Shown: positions 6,310 through 12,814, counted from the stretch's first letter. The stretch is 12,814 nt of DNA from Candidatus Culexmicrobium profundum (GCA_025061245.1 JANZKD010000039.1:1-12814); one strand, 5' to 3'. Numbers and translations: made by a program. The notes: generated by a model not told the origin, from the letters alone.

Positions 6310-7341
6310 ATGTATGATTTTGAGATTGATAGAATTTTAGGGGAGATTAAGCGTTTAGATGCAAGGAGGGTTTTGCTGCAGTTTCCTGATGGATTGAAGA
6401 GTTTTTCTTTAAGTTTGATTGATGAGCTTCAATCTAGAGTTGATGGTGTTGATTTCCTTGTTCATGTTGACCCTTGTTATGGTGGTTGTGATGTGGCTTT
6501 GGATGAGGCTAAGAGGTTGAATGTGGATTTAGTGGTTCATTTTGGTCATACACAGTTTATTCGTGGGGATGTGGGTGTTAATGTTCTTTATATACCTGCA
6601 TTTAGTGATTTGCCTGTTGATAGGGCTGTTCATTCTGCCATTAACCTACTTAGGAGGTATAGTGTTGTAGGTGTTTTATCTACGGTTCAGCATGTTCATA
6701 AGCTTGGTGAGGTTTGCCGTTTGCTTGAGGAGGCTGGGTTTAGGGTTGTTGTTGGAGGGAGGTGTGGTAGGAGTCTTTTTGATGGACAGATTTTGGGCTG
6801 TGATGTTTGTTCAGCTCTTTCCATTGTTGATGAGGTTGATGTTTTTCTTGTTGTTGCTGGTGGGGATTTTCATGCTTTGGGTGTTGCTTTGTCTACTGGT
6901 AAGCCTGTGATTGTGGCTGATCCCTATAGGGGTGAGGCTAGGGATATTTCTAGATTGGTTAAGCGCACTTTGAGTTTGCGGTGGGCTAGTATTATGAAGG
7001 CTAGGGATGCTCAGGTTTTCGGGGTTATTGTGGGTGTTAAGCCTGGTCAGGTTAGGGTTGATGTTGCTTTGAGGGTTAAGGATTTAATTTTGAGTTGTGG
7101 TAGGAAGTGTTATCTCTTTGCTGGTAGGGAGATTTCTCCTGAGGCTTTCTATCCTTTTATTGATAGGGTTGATGTTTTCGTTGTGGTTGCTTGTCCTAGG
7201 ATTGTTATTGATGATGCTCATAGGTTTAGGAAGCCTATTATAACTGTTGGGGAGTTGAAGATTGCTTTGAATGTTTCTAGGGGTGATTATACTTCTACAT
7301 TGCCTTTGCTTCATGGTGAGGAGGATGAGGGTTCCAGTTAG
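6310..7341 (+). CDS. dph2: Diphthamide biosynthesis enzyme Dph2 (3-amino-3-carboxypropyl transferase)
   Basis: The 343-residue protein matches archaeal Dph2 end to end. This is a non-classical radical SAM enzyme that moves the 3-amino-3-carboxypropyl group of SAM onto a histidine of elongation factor 2, the first step of diphthamide. It lacks a CxxxCxxC motif; its cluster is held by three scattered cysteines, seen here as C60 (YGGCD), C164 (ILGCD) and C295 (VVACPR). These closely match C59, C163 and C287 of the Pyrococcus horikoshii enzyme. The N-terminus RVLLQFPDGLK is a family signature. A single Dph2 homodimer is the archaeal form. Its last 17 bases overlap the next gene, a predicted rRNA methylase, so the two translation-related genes are probably co-translated. 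Confidence 0.95.
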   Translation: MYDFEIDRILGEIKRLDARRVLLQFPDGLKSFSLSLIDELQSRVDGVDFLVHVDPCYGGCDVALDEAKRLNVDLVVHFGHTQFIRGDVGVNVLYIPAFSDLPVDRAVHSAINLLRRYSVVGVLSTVQHVHKLGEVCRLLEEAGFRVVVGGRCGRSLFDGQILGCDVCSALSIVDEVDVFLVVAGGDFHALGVALSTGKPVIVADPYRGEARDISRLVKRTLSLRWASIMKARDAQVFGVIVGVKPGQVRVDVALRVKDLILSCGRKCYLFAGREISPEAFYPFIDRVDVFVVVACPRIVIDDAHRFRKPIITVGELKIALNVSRGDYTSTLPLLHGEEDEGSS

Positions 7342-7984
7342 TCGTTTGAGGCATCTTGAAATGCTTTTGGAGAGGGTTTCTCCCCATCCTAGCCCTTCTC
7401 CTTCACTTGAGCAGTATACTATTCCTGCTAGTGTTGCTGCTAGGATTCTGTGGATTATTGATAGAGAGTATGGTGATATTAAGGGTAGGAGGGTTTTGGA
7501 TTTTGGTTGTGGTACTGGTAGATTAGCTATTGGTGCTGCTCTTCTGGGTGCTAGTTATGTTGTTGGTGTTGATGTTGATTTGACTGCTTTGAAGATGGCT
7601 TTAGTTAATGCTGAGAATTTGAATGTTTCTGGTGTTGTTGATTTTATTTATGCTCTTATAGGTGAATTTAATATTCATGGTGACGTTGTTATTCAGAATC
7701 CACCCTTCGGTGTTCAGAGGAGGAGGGCTGATAGAGTTTTTTTGGAGGCTGCAATTAAGTCTGCTCCCATAATTTATTCTTTGCATAAGTCTGGTGAGGG
7801 AAATAGAAAATTTATATTTGAGTTTGTTGATGGTCTAGGAGGAGTAGTGGTGGATGTTATTCCTTTGACACTTGAGATTCCACATTTATTTAACTTTCAT
7901 TATAAGAGGAGACATGTAGTTAAAGTTGATTTGTATAGAATATTGGCTGGGGGAAGTGCTAATCCCTATAAGATATATCGGTGA
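7325..7984 (+). CDS. METTL5-like N6-adenine RNA methyltransferase (COG2263)
   Basis: The 219-residue protein has a Rossmann methyltransferase fold. The SAM-binding motif is DFGCGTGRLAIGA from residue 59, and the adenine-binding catalytic motif NPPFG begins at residue 125. The LEQYTIPASVAARIL block, the YSLHKS block and the C-terminal FHYKRR segment align with human METTL5, which makes m6A in helix 44 of small-subunit rRNA. The archaeal role is therefore probably rRNA adenine methylation; this is inferred from the family. ATG 7325 is chosen because GGTGAGGAGG ends directly before it, with its GGTGA core at 7315-7319; TTG at 7346 is an alternative. A frame open back to 7271 is dph2 sequence in another frame. 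It overlaps dph2 by 17 bases. TRMT112-like partners are not visible. Confidence 0.9.
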   Translation: MRVPVSRLRHLEMLLERVSPHPSPSPSLEQYTIPASVAARILWIIDREYGDIKGRRVLDFGCGTGRLAIGAALLGASYVVGVDVDLTALKMALVNAENLNVSGVVDFIYALIGEFNIHGDVVIQNPPFGVQRRRADRVFLEAAIKSAPIIYSLHKSGEGNRKFIFEFVDGLGGVVVDVIPLTLEIPHLFNFHYKRRHVVKVDLYRILAGGSANPYKIYR

Positions 7985-8014
7985 ACGTTGTCATAGTTTA
8001 GTGTGGTGGGAGTG

Positions 8015-8605
8015 ATGGTGCATAGTGAGTTGGTGGGCAAAGTAGTTTTCCCAGGGGAGTTTCTAGGTGTAATTGAGGAGTTTATTCCAGGTCGGGGTAC
8101 CTATGAGGAGAATGGAAATATTTATGCTTCTAAGTTTGGGGTTGTGAGGTATAATGCTATAGATAGAGTTATCTATGTTTTTGCTTTTAGGAGGGATAAG
8201 CTTCCTCTTCCTGAGGAGGGTGATGTTGTTATTGGTATAGTTCATGATGTTAAGGATGAGATTGCCATTATTAGAATTGATCTCATTGAGAATAAGGATA
8301 GACCCTCCTCCTATATATCTGGCTTTTTACATTTGTCTCAAGTTTCGATGGGTAGGAGATTTAATAGTATGTATGAGGCTTTACGTGTTGGGGATATAGT
8401 TAGAGCTAAGGTTTTGAATTCATGGAATCCATATCAATTGTCAATTGAGGGTAGTGGATTTGGAGTTATTTTTGCTAGGTGTTCACGTTGCCTTTCACCT
8501 TTAATTAAGAGGAGGGGTAGACTTTTCTGTAGGATTTGCCGTGCTTATGAGTCTAGGAAGATTGCTTCTGGTTATGGGGGATGGGGAGTTGAGGAGAGCG
8601 GTTGA
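8015..8605 (+). CDS. csl4: Archaeal exosome RNA-binding subunit Csl4
   Basis: The 196-residue protein has the three Csl4 modules. The N-terminal domain begins GKVVFPGEFLGVIEEFIPGRGTYE, with the FPGE/GTY signature. The S1 RNA-binding domain covers about residues 55-145 and includes GFLHLSQVS. A C-terminal zinc ribbon has C156, C159, C172 and C175 (CSRC...CRIC). Csl4 caps the Rrp41-Rrp42 ring of the exosome and recruits RNA for 3'-to-5' decay. ATG 8015 follows GGTGGGAG at 8005-8012; GTG at 8003 is a weaker alternative. It starts 30 bases after the methylase gene. The last 32 bases overlap the next reading frame. Confidence 0.93.
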   Translation: MVHSELVGKVVFPGEFLGVIEEFIPGRGTYEENGNIYASKFGVVRYNAIDRVIYVFAFRRDKLPLPEEGDVVIGIVHDVKDEIAIIRIDLIENKDRPSSYISGFLHLSQVSMGRRFNSMYEALRVGDIVRAKVLNSWNPYQLSIEGSGFGVIFARCSRCLSPLIKRRGRLFCRICRAYESRKIASGYGGWGVEESG

Positions 8606-9263
8606 GAGGGTTTTTAAGATTAGTGTTTCTGGTGAAGATGACCTTTTAAAATTACTTGAATTAATATGTAATAGGCTTAGCTTTGTTGATTATAATATTT
8701 CTTCTAGACCTGGTTTTATTAAGGTGGTTGTTAGGGGTTCTCATGAAGATGTTAAGTATGCAGCTGATGTCATTAAGGAGTTAACTTTGTCTGTTAGGAG
8801 AAAGTCTAGGCTTATTGCAGGTGGATTTAATGTTTTTTCTGTGAGGGAGATTTCTAAGATGGCTGGTATGGCTATTTCTTTAGATTTATTGGCTGAGGCT
8901 TTGAGGCTTAAGGGGTTTAAGTGTAGAGTTGTTAGGAATTCAATTGAAACTAATGCTTCTGAGGATGTTGTTTCTAATGTTTTAAGATTGATGAGTTCTG
9001 CTTATTTGGATCTTAGATTTGAGACTAAGTCTAGTAGTGTTAAGCGTCTTCTAGTTTTGGCTTCAAGTGTTACTGGAGTTGACTTATGGTCTGTTGTTGA
9101 GGTGGCTAGGGAGCTTGAATTTATATCTAGGGATGATGAGGGTAGACTTGTTTTATTGAGGGAGTGGAGGGATGCCTTGAAGAGGCTTCTTCCAGTTTTG
9201 AGGGAGTTTGAGGTTGATGAGTTTTCCTCCGCTAACTTTATTTCTGTAGATGGAGATTTTTAG
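8574..9263 (+). CDS. Conserved archaeal protein, DUF2067-like
   Basis: The 229-residue product has no enzyme motif that I recognise. Its pattern of short alpha/beta units (ISVSGEDDLLKLLELI, IKVVVRGSHEDVKYAADVI) followed by a helical segment with ISLDLLAEALRLKGF resembles the archaeal DUF2067 family (COG3286), which has no assigned role. I give this from memory of family features, so it is tentative. The likely KH-like or ACT-like alternation of strands and helices would suit RNA binding, given its position between csl4 and rpoL. ATG 8574 lacks a clear ribosome binding site. TTG 8589 has GGGGGATGGGGAG before it and may be the true start. It overlaps csl4 by up to 32 bases and ends 16 bases before the preferred rpoL start. 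Confidence 0.7.
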   Translation: MGDGELRRAVERVFKISVSGEDDLLKLLELICNRLSFVDYNISSRPGFIKVVVRGSHEDVKYAADVIKELTLSVRRKSRLIAGGFNVFSVREISKMAGMAISLDLLAEALRLKGFKCRVVRNSIETNASEDVVSNVLRLMSSAYLDLRFETKSSSVKRLLVLASSVTGVDLWSVVEVARELEFISRDDEGRLVLLREWRDALKRLLPVLREFEVDEFSSANFISVDGDF

Positions 9264-9279
9264 TTGTCTTGGGGTGTAT

Positions 9280-9564
9280 GTGTTGAAGGTGAAGATATTA
9301 AAGTCAACTGATAATTCAATTGAGATGGAAATTGAGGGTGAAGATCATACTTTATGTAATGCTTTGTGTAAGGAGTTGTTTAATGATAAGTCTATTGTAT
9401 TTGCCTCCTATCACATTGATCATCCATTAGTGGGGAAGCCTAGGCTTTATGTTCAAACTGATGGTAGTAAGAGTCCAGTTGAGGCTATTATTGAGGCTTC
9501 TGAGCGTTTGAGGGATAAGGCTTTGAAGTTTAGGGAGCTTTTTTCTAATGTTCTTAAATCTTAG
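9280..9564 (+). CDS. rpoL: DNA-directed RNA polymerase subunit L (Rpo11)
   Basis: The 94-residue protein is the archaeal Rpo11 subunit, counterpart of eukaryotic RPB11 and of part of bacterial alpha. With Rpo3 it forms the assembly platform of RNA polymerase. The signature EIEGEDHTLCNALCKEL and the ASYHIDHPLVGKPRLYVQT block are diagnostic. GTG 9280 (VLKVKILK) or TTG 9283 is the likely start, behind GGGGTG at 9271-9276. An ATG at 9250 would add a 10-residue extension that the family does not normally have, and it lies inside the upstream gene. Confidence 0.94.
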   Translation: MLKVKILKSTDNSIEMEIEGEDHTLCNALCKELFNDKSIVFASYHIDHPLVGKPRLYVQTDGSKSPVEAIIEASERLRDKALKFRELFSNVLKS

Positions 9565-9572
9565 GTGAGTTC

Positions 9573-9971
9573 ATGGAAGATGAACTTTCCAGAATATTGT
9601 TGAATCGTGATTTAGCTAAGCTTGGTGATAGCTTAGTAAACTTTATTTATTCTGCTGCTAAGTCAAGGATTTTAGGGAGATTTTATGGTGAGAGGGTTTC
9701 AAATAAGGTTTTGTCTGAGGCTTTATGTAGGGCTGGTTTGAGGGGTAAGCTTCCTCTTCGCAGTGACGTTCATGTGAGGGGTAATGCTGCTGAGGCTTTG
9801 ATTGCATATGCTTGGGTTAATGGTTTTTTGAGTGTTGATGAAGCTATTGTCTTCTTGTCTTCAAATTTAAGGATTTCAGAGAATACTGGTAGGAGTGGTG
9901 AGTTTGAGGCTGCAGTGAATGCTTTCACTGGGTTGCTTAAGCATATTTGGAGGTTTTTCATTGAAAGTTAA
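9573..9971 (+). CDS. RNase III-fold protein, archaeal type, catalytic residues incomplete
   Basis: The 132-residue all-helical protein aligns with the RNase III catalytic domain. LAKLGDSLVNFIYS (residues 14-27) corresponds to LEFLGDSILSYVIA of Escherichia coli RNase III, and RGNAAEALIAYAW (69-81) to ADTVEALIGGVF. It fits the small archaeal RNase III-like family (Pfam PF11469 type, known from a Pyrococcus furiosus structure). Of the four metal-binding residues, D19 (E. coli D45) and E74 (E117) are kept, while E38 is Arg12 and D114 is Asn71. It has no double-stranded RNA-binding domain. An RNA-binding or structural role is more likely than standard cleavage. GGTGA at 9564-9568 precedes the ATG. 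It starts eight bases after rpoL and overlaps the DUF99 gene by 11 bases. Confidence 0.82.
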   Translation: MEDELSRILLNRDLAKLGDSLVNFIYSAAKSRILGRFYGERVSNKVLSEALCRAGLRGKLPLRSDVHVRGNAAEALIAYAWVNGFLSVDEAIVFLSSNLRISENTGRSGEFEAAVNAFTGLLKHIWRFFIES

Positions 9972-10416
9972 GTTTGAGTCTCGTATTGCAGGTTTCACCT
10001 ATCTTGATCCATTGCTTTTATGTGTTGTTTTTAGGGGTGGATTGTTTTTGGACGGTGTTTTATCCATGATTGTGAGTGATGGTGATTTGAGTTTGAGGGC
10101 AGTTGAATTGTTGAAGTCTTCCACTCATTTTCAGCAAGTTAACTATGCTATGTTTGATGGCTCTAGTTGGAGTGGTGGTTTGGATTTAGATTTTCTCTAT
10201 GAATCTCTTGGTAAGCCTATTATAGTTGTTTATGAGTGTGAGGAGTCTAATTCTGTTTTTCTTTCAAAGTTTAATTTATATGTTAAGTTTAGGGGTGTTT
10301 CTTTGAGTAGGGTGGAGGCTTTATTAGATATTTCGACTTTAAATTTATTGCCTGAGCCTCTTCGTGTTGCTAGGCTTTTAGCGTTAAGTCTATTAGATGC
10401 TTTGTCGTTTAGTTAG
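9961..10416 (+). CDS. DUF99 (endonuclease V-like fold) protein with altered N-terminus
   Basis: The 151-residue protein is a DUF99 member. It shows VVFRGGLFLDGVLSMIVSDGD (residues 22-42), the KSSTHFQQV block, FDGSSWSGGLDLDFLYESLGKPIIVV (from 64) and the closing PEPLRVARLLA at 131. DUF99 has an endonuclease V-like fold, and one archaeal member is reported to act on deoxyuridine DNA. Usual members begin with GIDDGPF, whose acidic pair binds metal; here the place reads AGFTYLDP and the protein is shorter than the usual 180-200 residues. TTG 9961 is chosen because GGAGGT at 9949-9954 lies six bases before it; the ATG at 9919 is inside the upstream gene and lacks a ribosome binding site. The function is uncertain. 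Confidence 0.82.
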   Translation: MKVKFESRIAGFTYLDPLLLCVVFRGGLFLDGVLSMIVSDGDLSLRAVELLKSSTHFQQVNYAMFDGSSWSGGLDLDFLYESLGKPIIVVYECEESNSVFLSKFNLYVKFRGVSLSRVEALLDISTLNLLPEPLRVARLLALSLLDALSFS

Positions 10417-10449
10417 CTGGCTTACTGTGTGGTGGTTGAGGCGAGTGGA

Positions 10450-10788
10450 ATGGAGTTTTGTCCTAAATGTGGAAGTATGATGAAGCCTAAGAGGGAGGAG
10501 AATAAGATTATATTATATTGTTCGAGTTGTGGTTTTTCTAAGCCTCTTGGCGGTGAGGTTTCATCTTATAAGTTTGTGAGTGAGATTAAGCATGCTCCTG
10601 ATAAGACTATGGTGGTTATTGATGAGAGTAAGCTTCCTAAGGTTTTACCTACTATTAGGATTGAGTGTCCTAAGTGTGGGAATATGGAGGCTTATTGGTG
10701 GATGGTTCAGACTAGACGTGCAGATGAGAGTCCAACGAGGTTCTTTAGGTGTACTAAGTGTGGGTATACTTGGAGGGAGTATGATTAG
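10450..10788 (+). CDS. tfs: Transcription factor S (TFS/TFIIS-like RNA cleavage factor)
   Basis: The 112-residue protein has an N-terminal zinc ribbon (C4, C7, C24, C27) like RPB9 and a C-terminal TFIIS-type ribbon (C73, C76, C101, C104). The hairpin RRADESPTRFFRCTKCG carries the acidic pair D92-E93 that reaches into the RNA polymerase active site. There it stimulates cleavage of backtracked RNA, which supports restart and fidelity. Length is typical at about 110 residues. ATG 10450 follows GAGG at 10438-10441; the GTG at 10429 would add seven residues ahead of the zinc ribbon. The acidic pair indicates an active TFS rather than an inhibitory paralogue. Confidence 0.95.
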   Translation: MEFCPKCGSMMKPKREENKIILYCSSCGFSKPLGGEVSSYKFVSEIKHAPDKTMVVIDESKLPKVLPTIRIECPKCGNMEAYWWMVQTRRADESPTRFFRCTKCGYTWREYD

Positions 10789-11000
10789 TGGAGGATGTTG
10801 AGTATACTTTTTTAGATAAAGTTGAGGCTTTAACTCTTCTTTTAAATAAGGCTTTAAAGGTTTCAGTTGATGTTGAGTCTCGTATTCCATATTATTTGAA
10901 TGCTAAGACTTATGCTGTTAAGCTTAAGCGTATGCTTGAGAATGCAGTTAAATTGTCTAGTGAGATTTTTGAGGAGTTTAGGAAAGCTAGTAATAGGTAA
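10788..11000 (+). CDS. Small helical protein of unknown function between TFS and PCNA
   Basis: The 70-residue product starts with GTG 10788, which shares one base with the TFS stop. GGGAG at 10775-10779 is eight bases upstream, so translation is likely coupled. The protein looks almost wholly helical and charged: EYTFLDKVEALTLLLNKAL, then a break at RIPYYLN, then KTYAVKLKRMLENAVKLSSEIFEEFRKAS with Leu/Val/Ile spacing suited to a coiled coil or helical hairpin. There is no signal peptide, zinc motif or PCNA-interacting box. I do not recognise the family. Codon use matches its neighbours, which supports a real gene. Confidence 0.72.
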   Translation: MEDVEYTFLDKVEALTLLLNKALKVSVDVESRIPYYLNAKTYAVKLKRMLENAVKLSSEIFEEFRKASNR

Positions 11001-11003
11001 ATA

Positions 11004-11018
11004 AGATATTAATATTAA
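11004..11018 (+). promoter_or_regulatory. TATA-like element upstream of pcna
   Basis: AGATATTAATATTAA lies in the 52-base gap between the small helical protein and pcna, 35-49 bases before the ATG. It would allow separate transcription of pcna and priL with a leader of about 15-20 bases containing GGAGGGTG. This gap and the one after METTL5 are among the few non-coding spaces in the cluster. Confidence 0.4.
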
Positions 11019-11052
11019 GATACGTCTTCATAGTTAGATTGGAGGGTGTAGT

Positions 11053-11799
11053 ATGTTTAAAATAGTTGTTACAAGCGCGAAGCTTTGGAGGGGAATTATA
11101 ACTGCTATTTCAGAGCTAATTGACGAGGCAAACTTTGTTGTTTCTCCAGAGGGGCTTAGCCTCAGAGCTATGGATCCATCGCATGTTGCAATGGTGGAGC
11201 TATTGTTGCCGCCGCCTACTTTCGATGAGTTTCAGTGTAGTGAGAAGATTGTAATTGGCGTTAACTTGGATGAATTTAATCGATTGCTTAAGAGGGCTTC
11301 TGCTAGGGAGAGGCTTGAATTAGAGTTGAGTGAGCCTGGAAGATTGACTATTAGATTTCTAGGTAAGGCTCTTAGAACATTTAAGATGCCGTTGATTGAT
11401 ATTGCCACTGAGGAGCTTCCTTCTCCTTCATTGGAATTTAACGTTAAGGCTAGAGTCTTAGCTGATGCTATGAGGGATGCCATTAAGGATGCAAGTATAA
11501 TTAGTGATTATGTGCGATTTATAGCGAATCCAGAAGAGCTAATTTTAGCTGCTTCAGGGGATAGGGGTGAAGTGGAGGTTAAGTTGAATGAGGAGATGGG
11601 TTCATTGATTGAATTGGAGGTTAAGGAGCCTTCTCGCAGTACCTATAGTTTAAGTTACTTGTCTGATATGATGAAGGCTGTTGCAACTGCTGAGGTTGCA
11701 GTGGTACACTTCTCATCTGACATGCCGCTTAGATTGGATTTTGAGCTTCCAGGTGAGGGTAGAATTACTTATTATTTGGCGCCGAGGATGGAGGCGTGA
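11053..11799 (+). CDS. pcna: DNA polymerase sliding clamp PCNA
   Basis: The 248-residue protein is a complete PCNA. Three subunits form the ring that holds DNA polymerase, Fen1, ligase and other partners on DNA. The signature LSLRAMDPSHVAMVELLLP is near residue 35, the interdomain connecting loop near residues 115-130, and the C-terminal block GRITYYLAPRMEA closes the protein. Only one PCNA is visible, which suggests a homotrimer as in most archaea outside Sulfolobales and relatives, though other copies may exist elsewhere. ATG 11053 follows GGAGGGTG at 11041-11048. priL begins 42 bases downstream, joining clamp and primase. Confidence 0.96.
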   Translation: MFKIVVTSAKLWRGIITAISELIDEANFVVSPEGLSLRAMDPSHVAMVELLLPPPTFDEFQCSEKIVIGVNLDEFNRLLKRASARERLELELSEPGRLTIRFLGKALRTFKMPLIDIATEELPSPSLEFNVKARVLADAMRDAIKDASIISDYVRFIANPEELILAASGDRGEVEVKLNEEMGSLIELEVKEPSRSTYSLSYLSDMMKAVATAEVAVVHFSSDMPLRLDFELPGEGRITYYLAPRMEA

Positions 11800-11841
11800 C
11801 AACATTTAACTTCCATTCAATTTTTGTAAGAGGTTGCTTAG

Positions 11842-12814
11842 TTGAGGGCAGTTTTATCTAAGGAGGATTTAGCTAAGTATCCTTTTACAGTTGAGGCTGC
11901 AGAGTATATTAAGCGGGCTGACTTAACTTTAAGTGATTTAGTTGAGCCTGGTTTTCGCCTGATTTTGGATAGGGCTGTAGAGAGAGTTAAGAGTGCCATT
12001 GAGCTTGGTAGAATTAAAACTGATTTGTCAGATGTGGAGGTTGAAATTCTATCTTATCCTACTGCTATGGCTATTTTATCAATTATTGGTGAGCCTGCTC
12101 TTTCTAGGAGGTATGCTGTAGCTGAGGCTAAGCGAATTTATGAGGAGCTTAGATTGGATGATGACTTGAAGATTGCCTATTTATGTGAGAGTAATTTTGA
12201 TTGGAGGGTTAGGTTTGTTGATGTTGGTTTATTTGAGATTTACTTTGTAGATTATCTTAAGACTGCTCCTCTTTTTCATGCTCCAAGCTGGAAGCTTGTT
12301 AATCGACTGGTTTTTAATGGGTGGGTTAGGATTAGGAAGCATGAATTGGCTAGACTTACTGCTGAGGCTGTTAGGGTTAGGATTGTTGAGAAGCTTATTT
12401 TACCTAAGCCTCCAATAGCTGTTCCCCCTGAGATAATGAGTGTTATTGATGATATTAGGAGGCTTTTTGAGAGTCGTAGGAAGATTATTAGGGCTGAGGA
12501 GGAGCATGCTGGACCTGTTGTTGAGGAGGCTTTTCCTCCATGTATAAGGGCTATTTTAAGCGACTTACTTAAGGGTAGTACTATTTCTCATATGGCTCGT
12601 TTTGCATTGACAGCTTTCCTTTTAAATGTTGGTAAGAGTGTTGATGAGGTTGTAGAGCTTTTTAGTTCCTCTGCTGATTTTAGTCAGAGTATTACTAGAT
12701 ATCAAGTTGAGCATATTGCCGGTCTTCGCGGTTCTCATATTAAGTATTCTCCTCCAAGTTGTAGTACGCTTAGAACCTTTGGTCTCTGTATTGCTGGTGA
12801 TCCTCTATGTAATA
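11842..12814 (+). CDS. priL: DNA primase large subunit PriL, C-terminus cut by the window edge
   Basis: There are 324 codons before the edge. The N-terminal helical region (LSKEDLAKYPFTVEAAEYI, then the SYPTAMAILS block) binds the catalytic subunit PriS. The C-terminal part is the iron-sulfur domain: C234 (FPPCIRAIL), C307 (SPPSCSTLRTFG), C316 (GLC) and C323 (PLC) are the four cluster ligands of archaeal and eukaryotic primase large subunits. Together with PriS it starts replication primers. TTG 11842 is forced: a TAG is the codon directly before it, and GAGGT at 11830-11834 is seven bases upstream. The remaining residues, including the expected HPLxYY region, lie beyond the window. Confidence 0.94.
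   Translation, partial: MRAVLSKEDLAKYPFTVEAAEYIKRADLTLSDLVEPGFRLILDRAVERVKSAIELGRIKTDLSDVEVEILSYPTAMAILSIIGEPALSRRYAVAEAKRIYEELRLDDDLKIAYLCESNFDWRVRFVDVGLFEIYFVDYLKTAPLFHAPSWKLVNRLVFNGWVRIRKHELARLTAEAVRVRIVEKLILPKPPIAVPPEIMSVIDDIRRLFESRRKIIRAEEEHAGPVVEEAFPPCIRAILSDLLKGSTISHMARFALTAFLLNVGKSVDEVVELFSSSADFSQSITRYQVEHIAGLRGSHIKYSPPSCSTLRTFGLCIAGDPLCN

Noticed and set aside
1..12814. CRISPR arrays, insertion sequences, tRNA or rRNA genes
   Set aside because: No spaced direct repeats, transposase frames, terminal inverted repeats, or tRNA/rRNA-like folded sequences were seen on either strand.

Overview
This window is archaeal chromosomal DNA, AT-rich, and made almost entirely of housekeeping genes. 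Archaeal diagnosis rests on a single Dph2, a Csl4 exosome subunit, Rpo11 (RpoL), transcription factor S, a one-gene PCNA, and an iron-sulfur primase large subunit. The glycine decarboxylase is split into GcvPA and GcvPB, as usual in archaea and thermophiles. Gene content and order fit the TACK side of the archaea, possibly an uncultured thermophilic lineage, but I cannot name a genus from the sequence. Ribosome binding sites of the GGAG, GGTG and GAGG type precede most genes, and GTG and TTG starts are common.

Layout. (1) Bases 1-54 hold the first codons of a minus-strand gene with a hydrophobic N-terminus that runs off the left edge. (2) Bases 136-1194 (minus) encode a radical SAM protein with a C-terminal helix-hairpin-helix. 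(3) A divergent promoter region leads to gcvPA-gcvPB and an overlapping MoaD/ThiS-like sulfur carrier (1284-4496, plus). (4) This operon meets, stop codon to stop codon, a minus-strand MiaB-family tRNA methylthiotransferase (4493-5773). (5) A 293-base extremely T-rich non-coding stretch follows, ending in a perfect 20-bp palindrome just upstream of a small ribbon-helix-helix regulator (6067-6234). (6) From 6310 to the right edge all genes run on the plus strand and are tightly packed: dph2, a METTL5-like RNA methylase, csl4, a DUF2067-like protein, rpoL, an RNase III-fold protein, a DUF99 protein, TFS, a 70-residue unknown, pcna and priL. The first nine form an overlapping or nearly overlapping chain. 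A promoter-like sequence precedes pcna, and priL follows it closely.

How they fit together. The right half is an information-processing cluster: EF-2 diphthamide modification, rRNA methylation, RNA degradation by the exosome, RNA polymerase assembly and transcript cleavage, then the replication clamp and primase. The left half joins one-carbon metabolism (glycine decarboxylation) to sulfur-carrier and radical SAM chemistry.

No clearly new system is visible. The points most worth following are: a very strong whole-strand T-over-A bias that makes codon usage depend on gene orientation; the ribbon-helix-helix gene with its palindrome and neighbour-unlike codon usage; and two members of nuclease folds (RNase III-like, DUF99) that have lost expected catalytic residues and sit side by side between rpoL and TFS.
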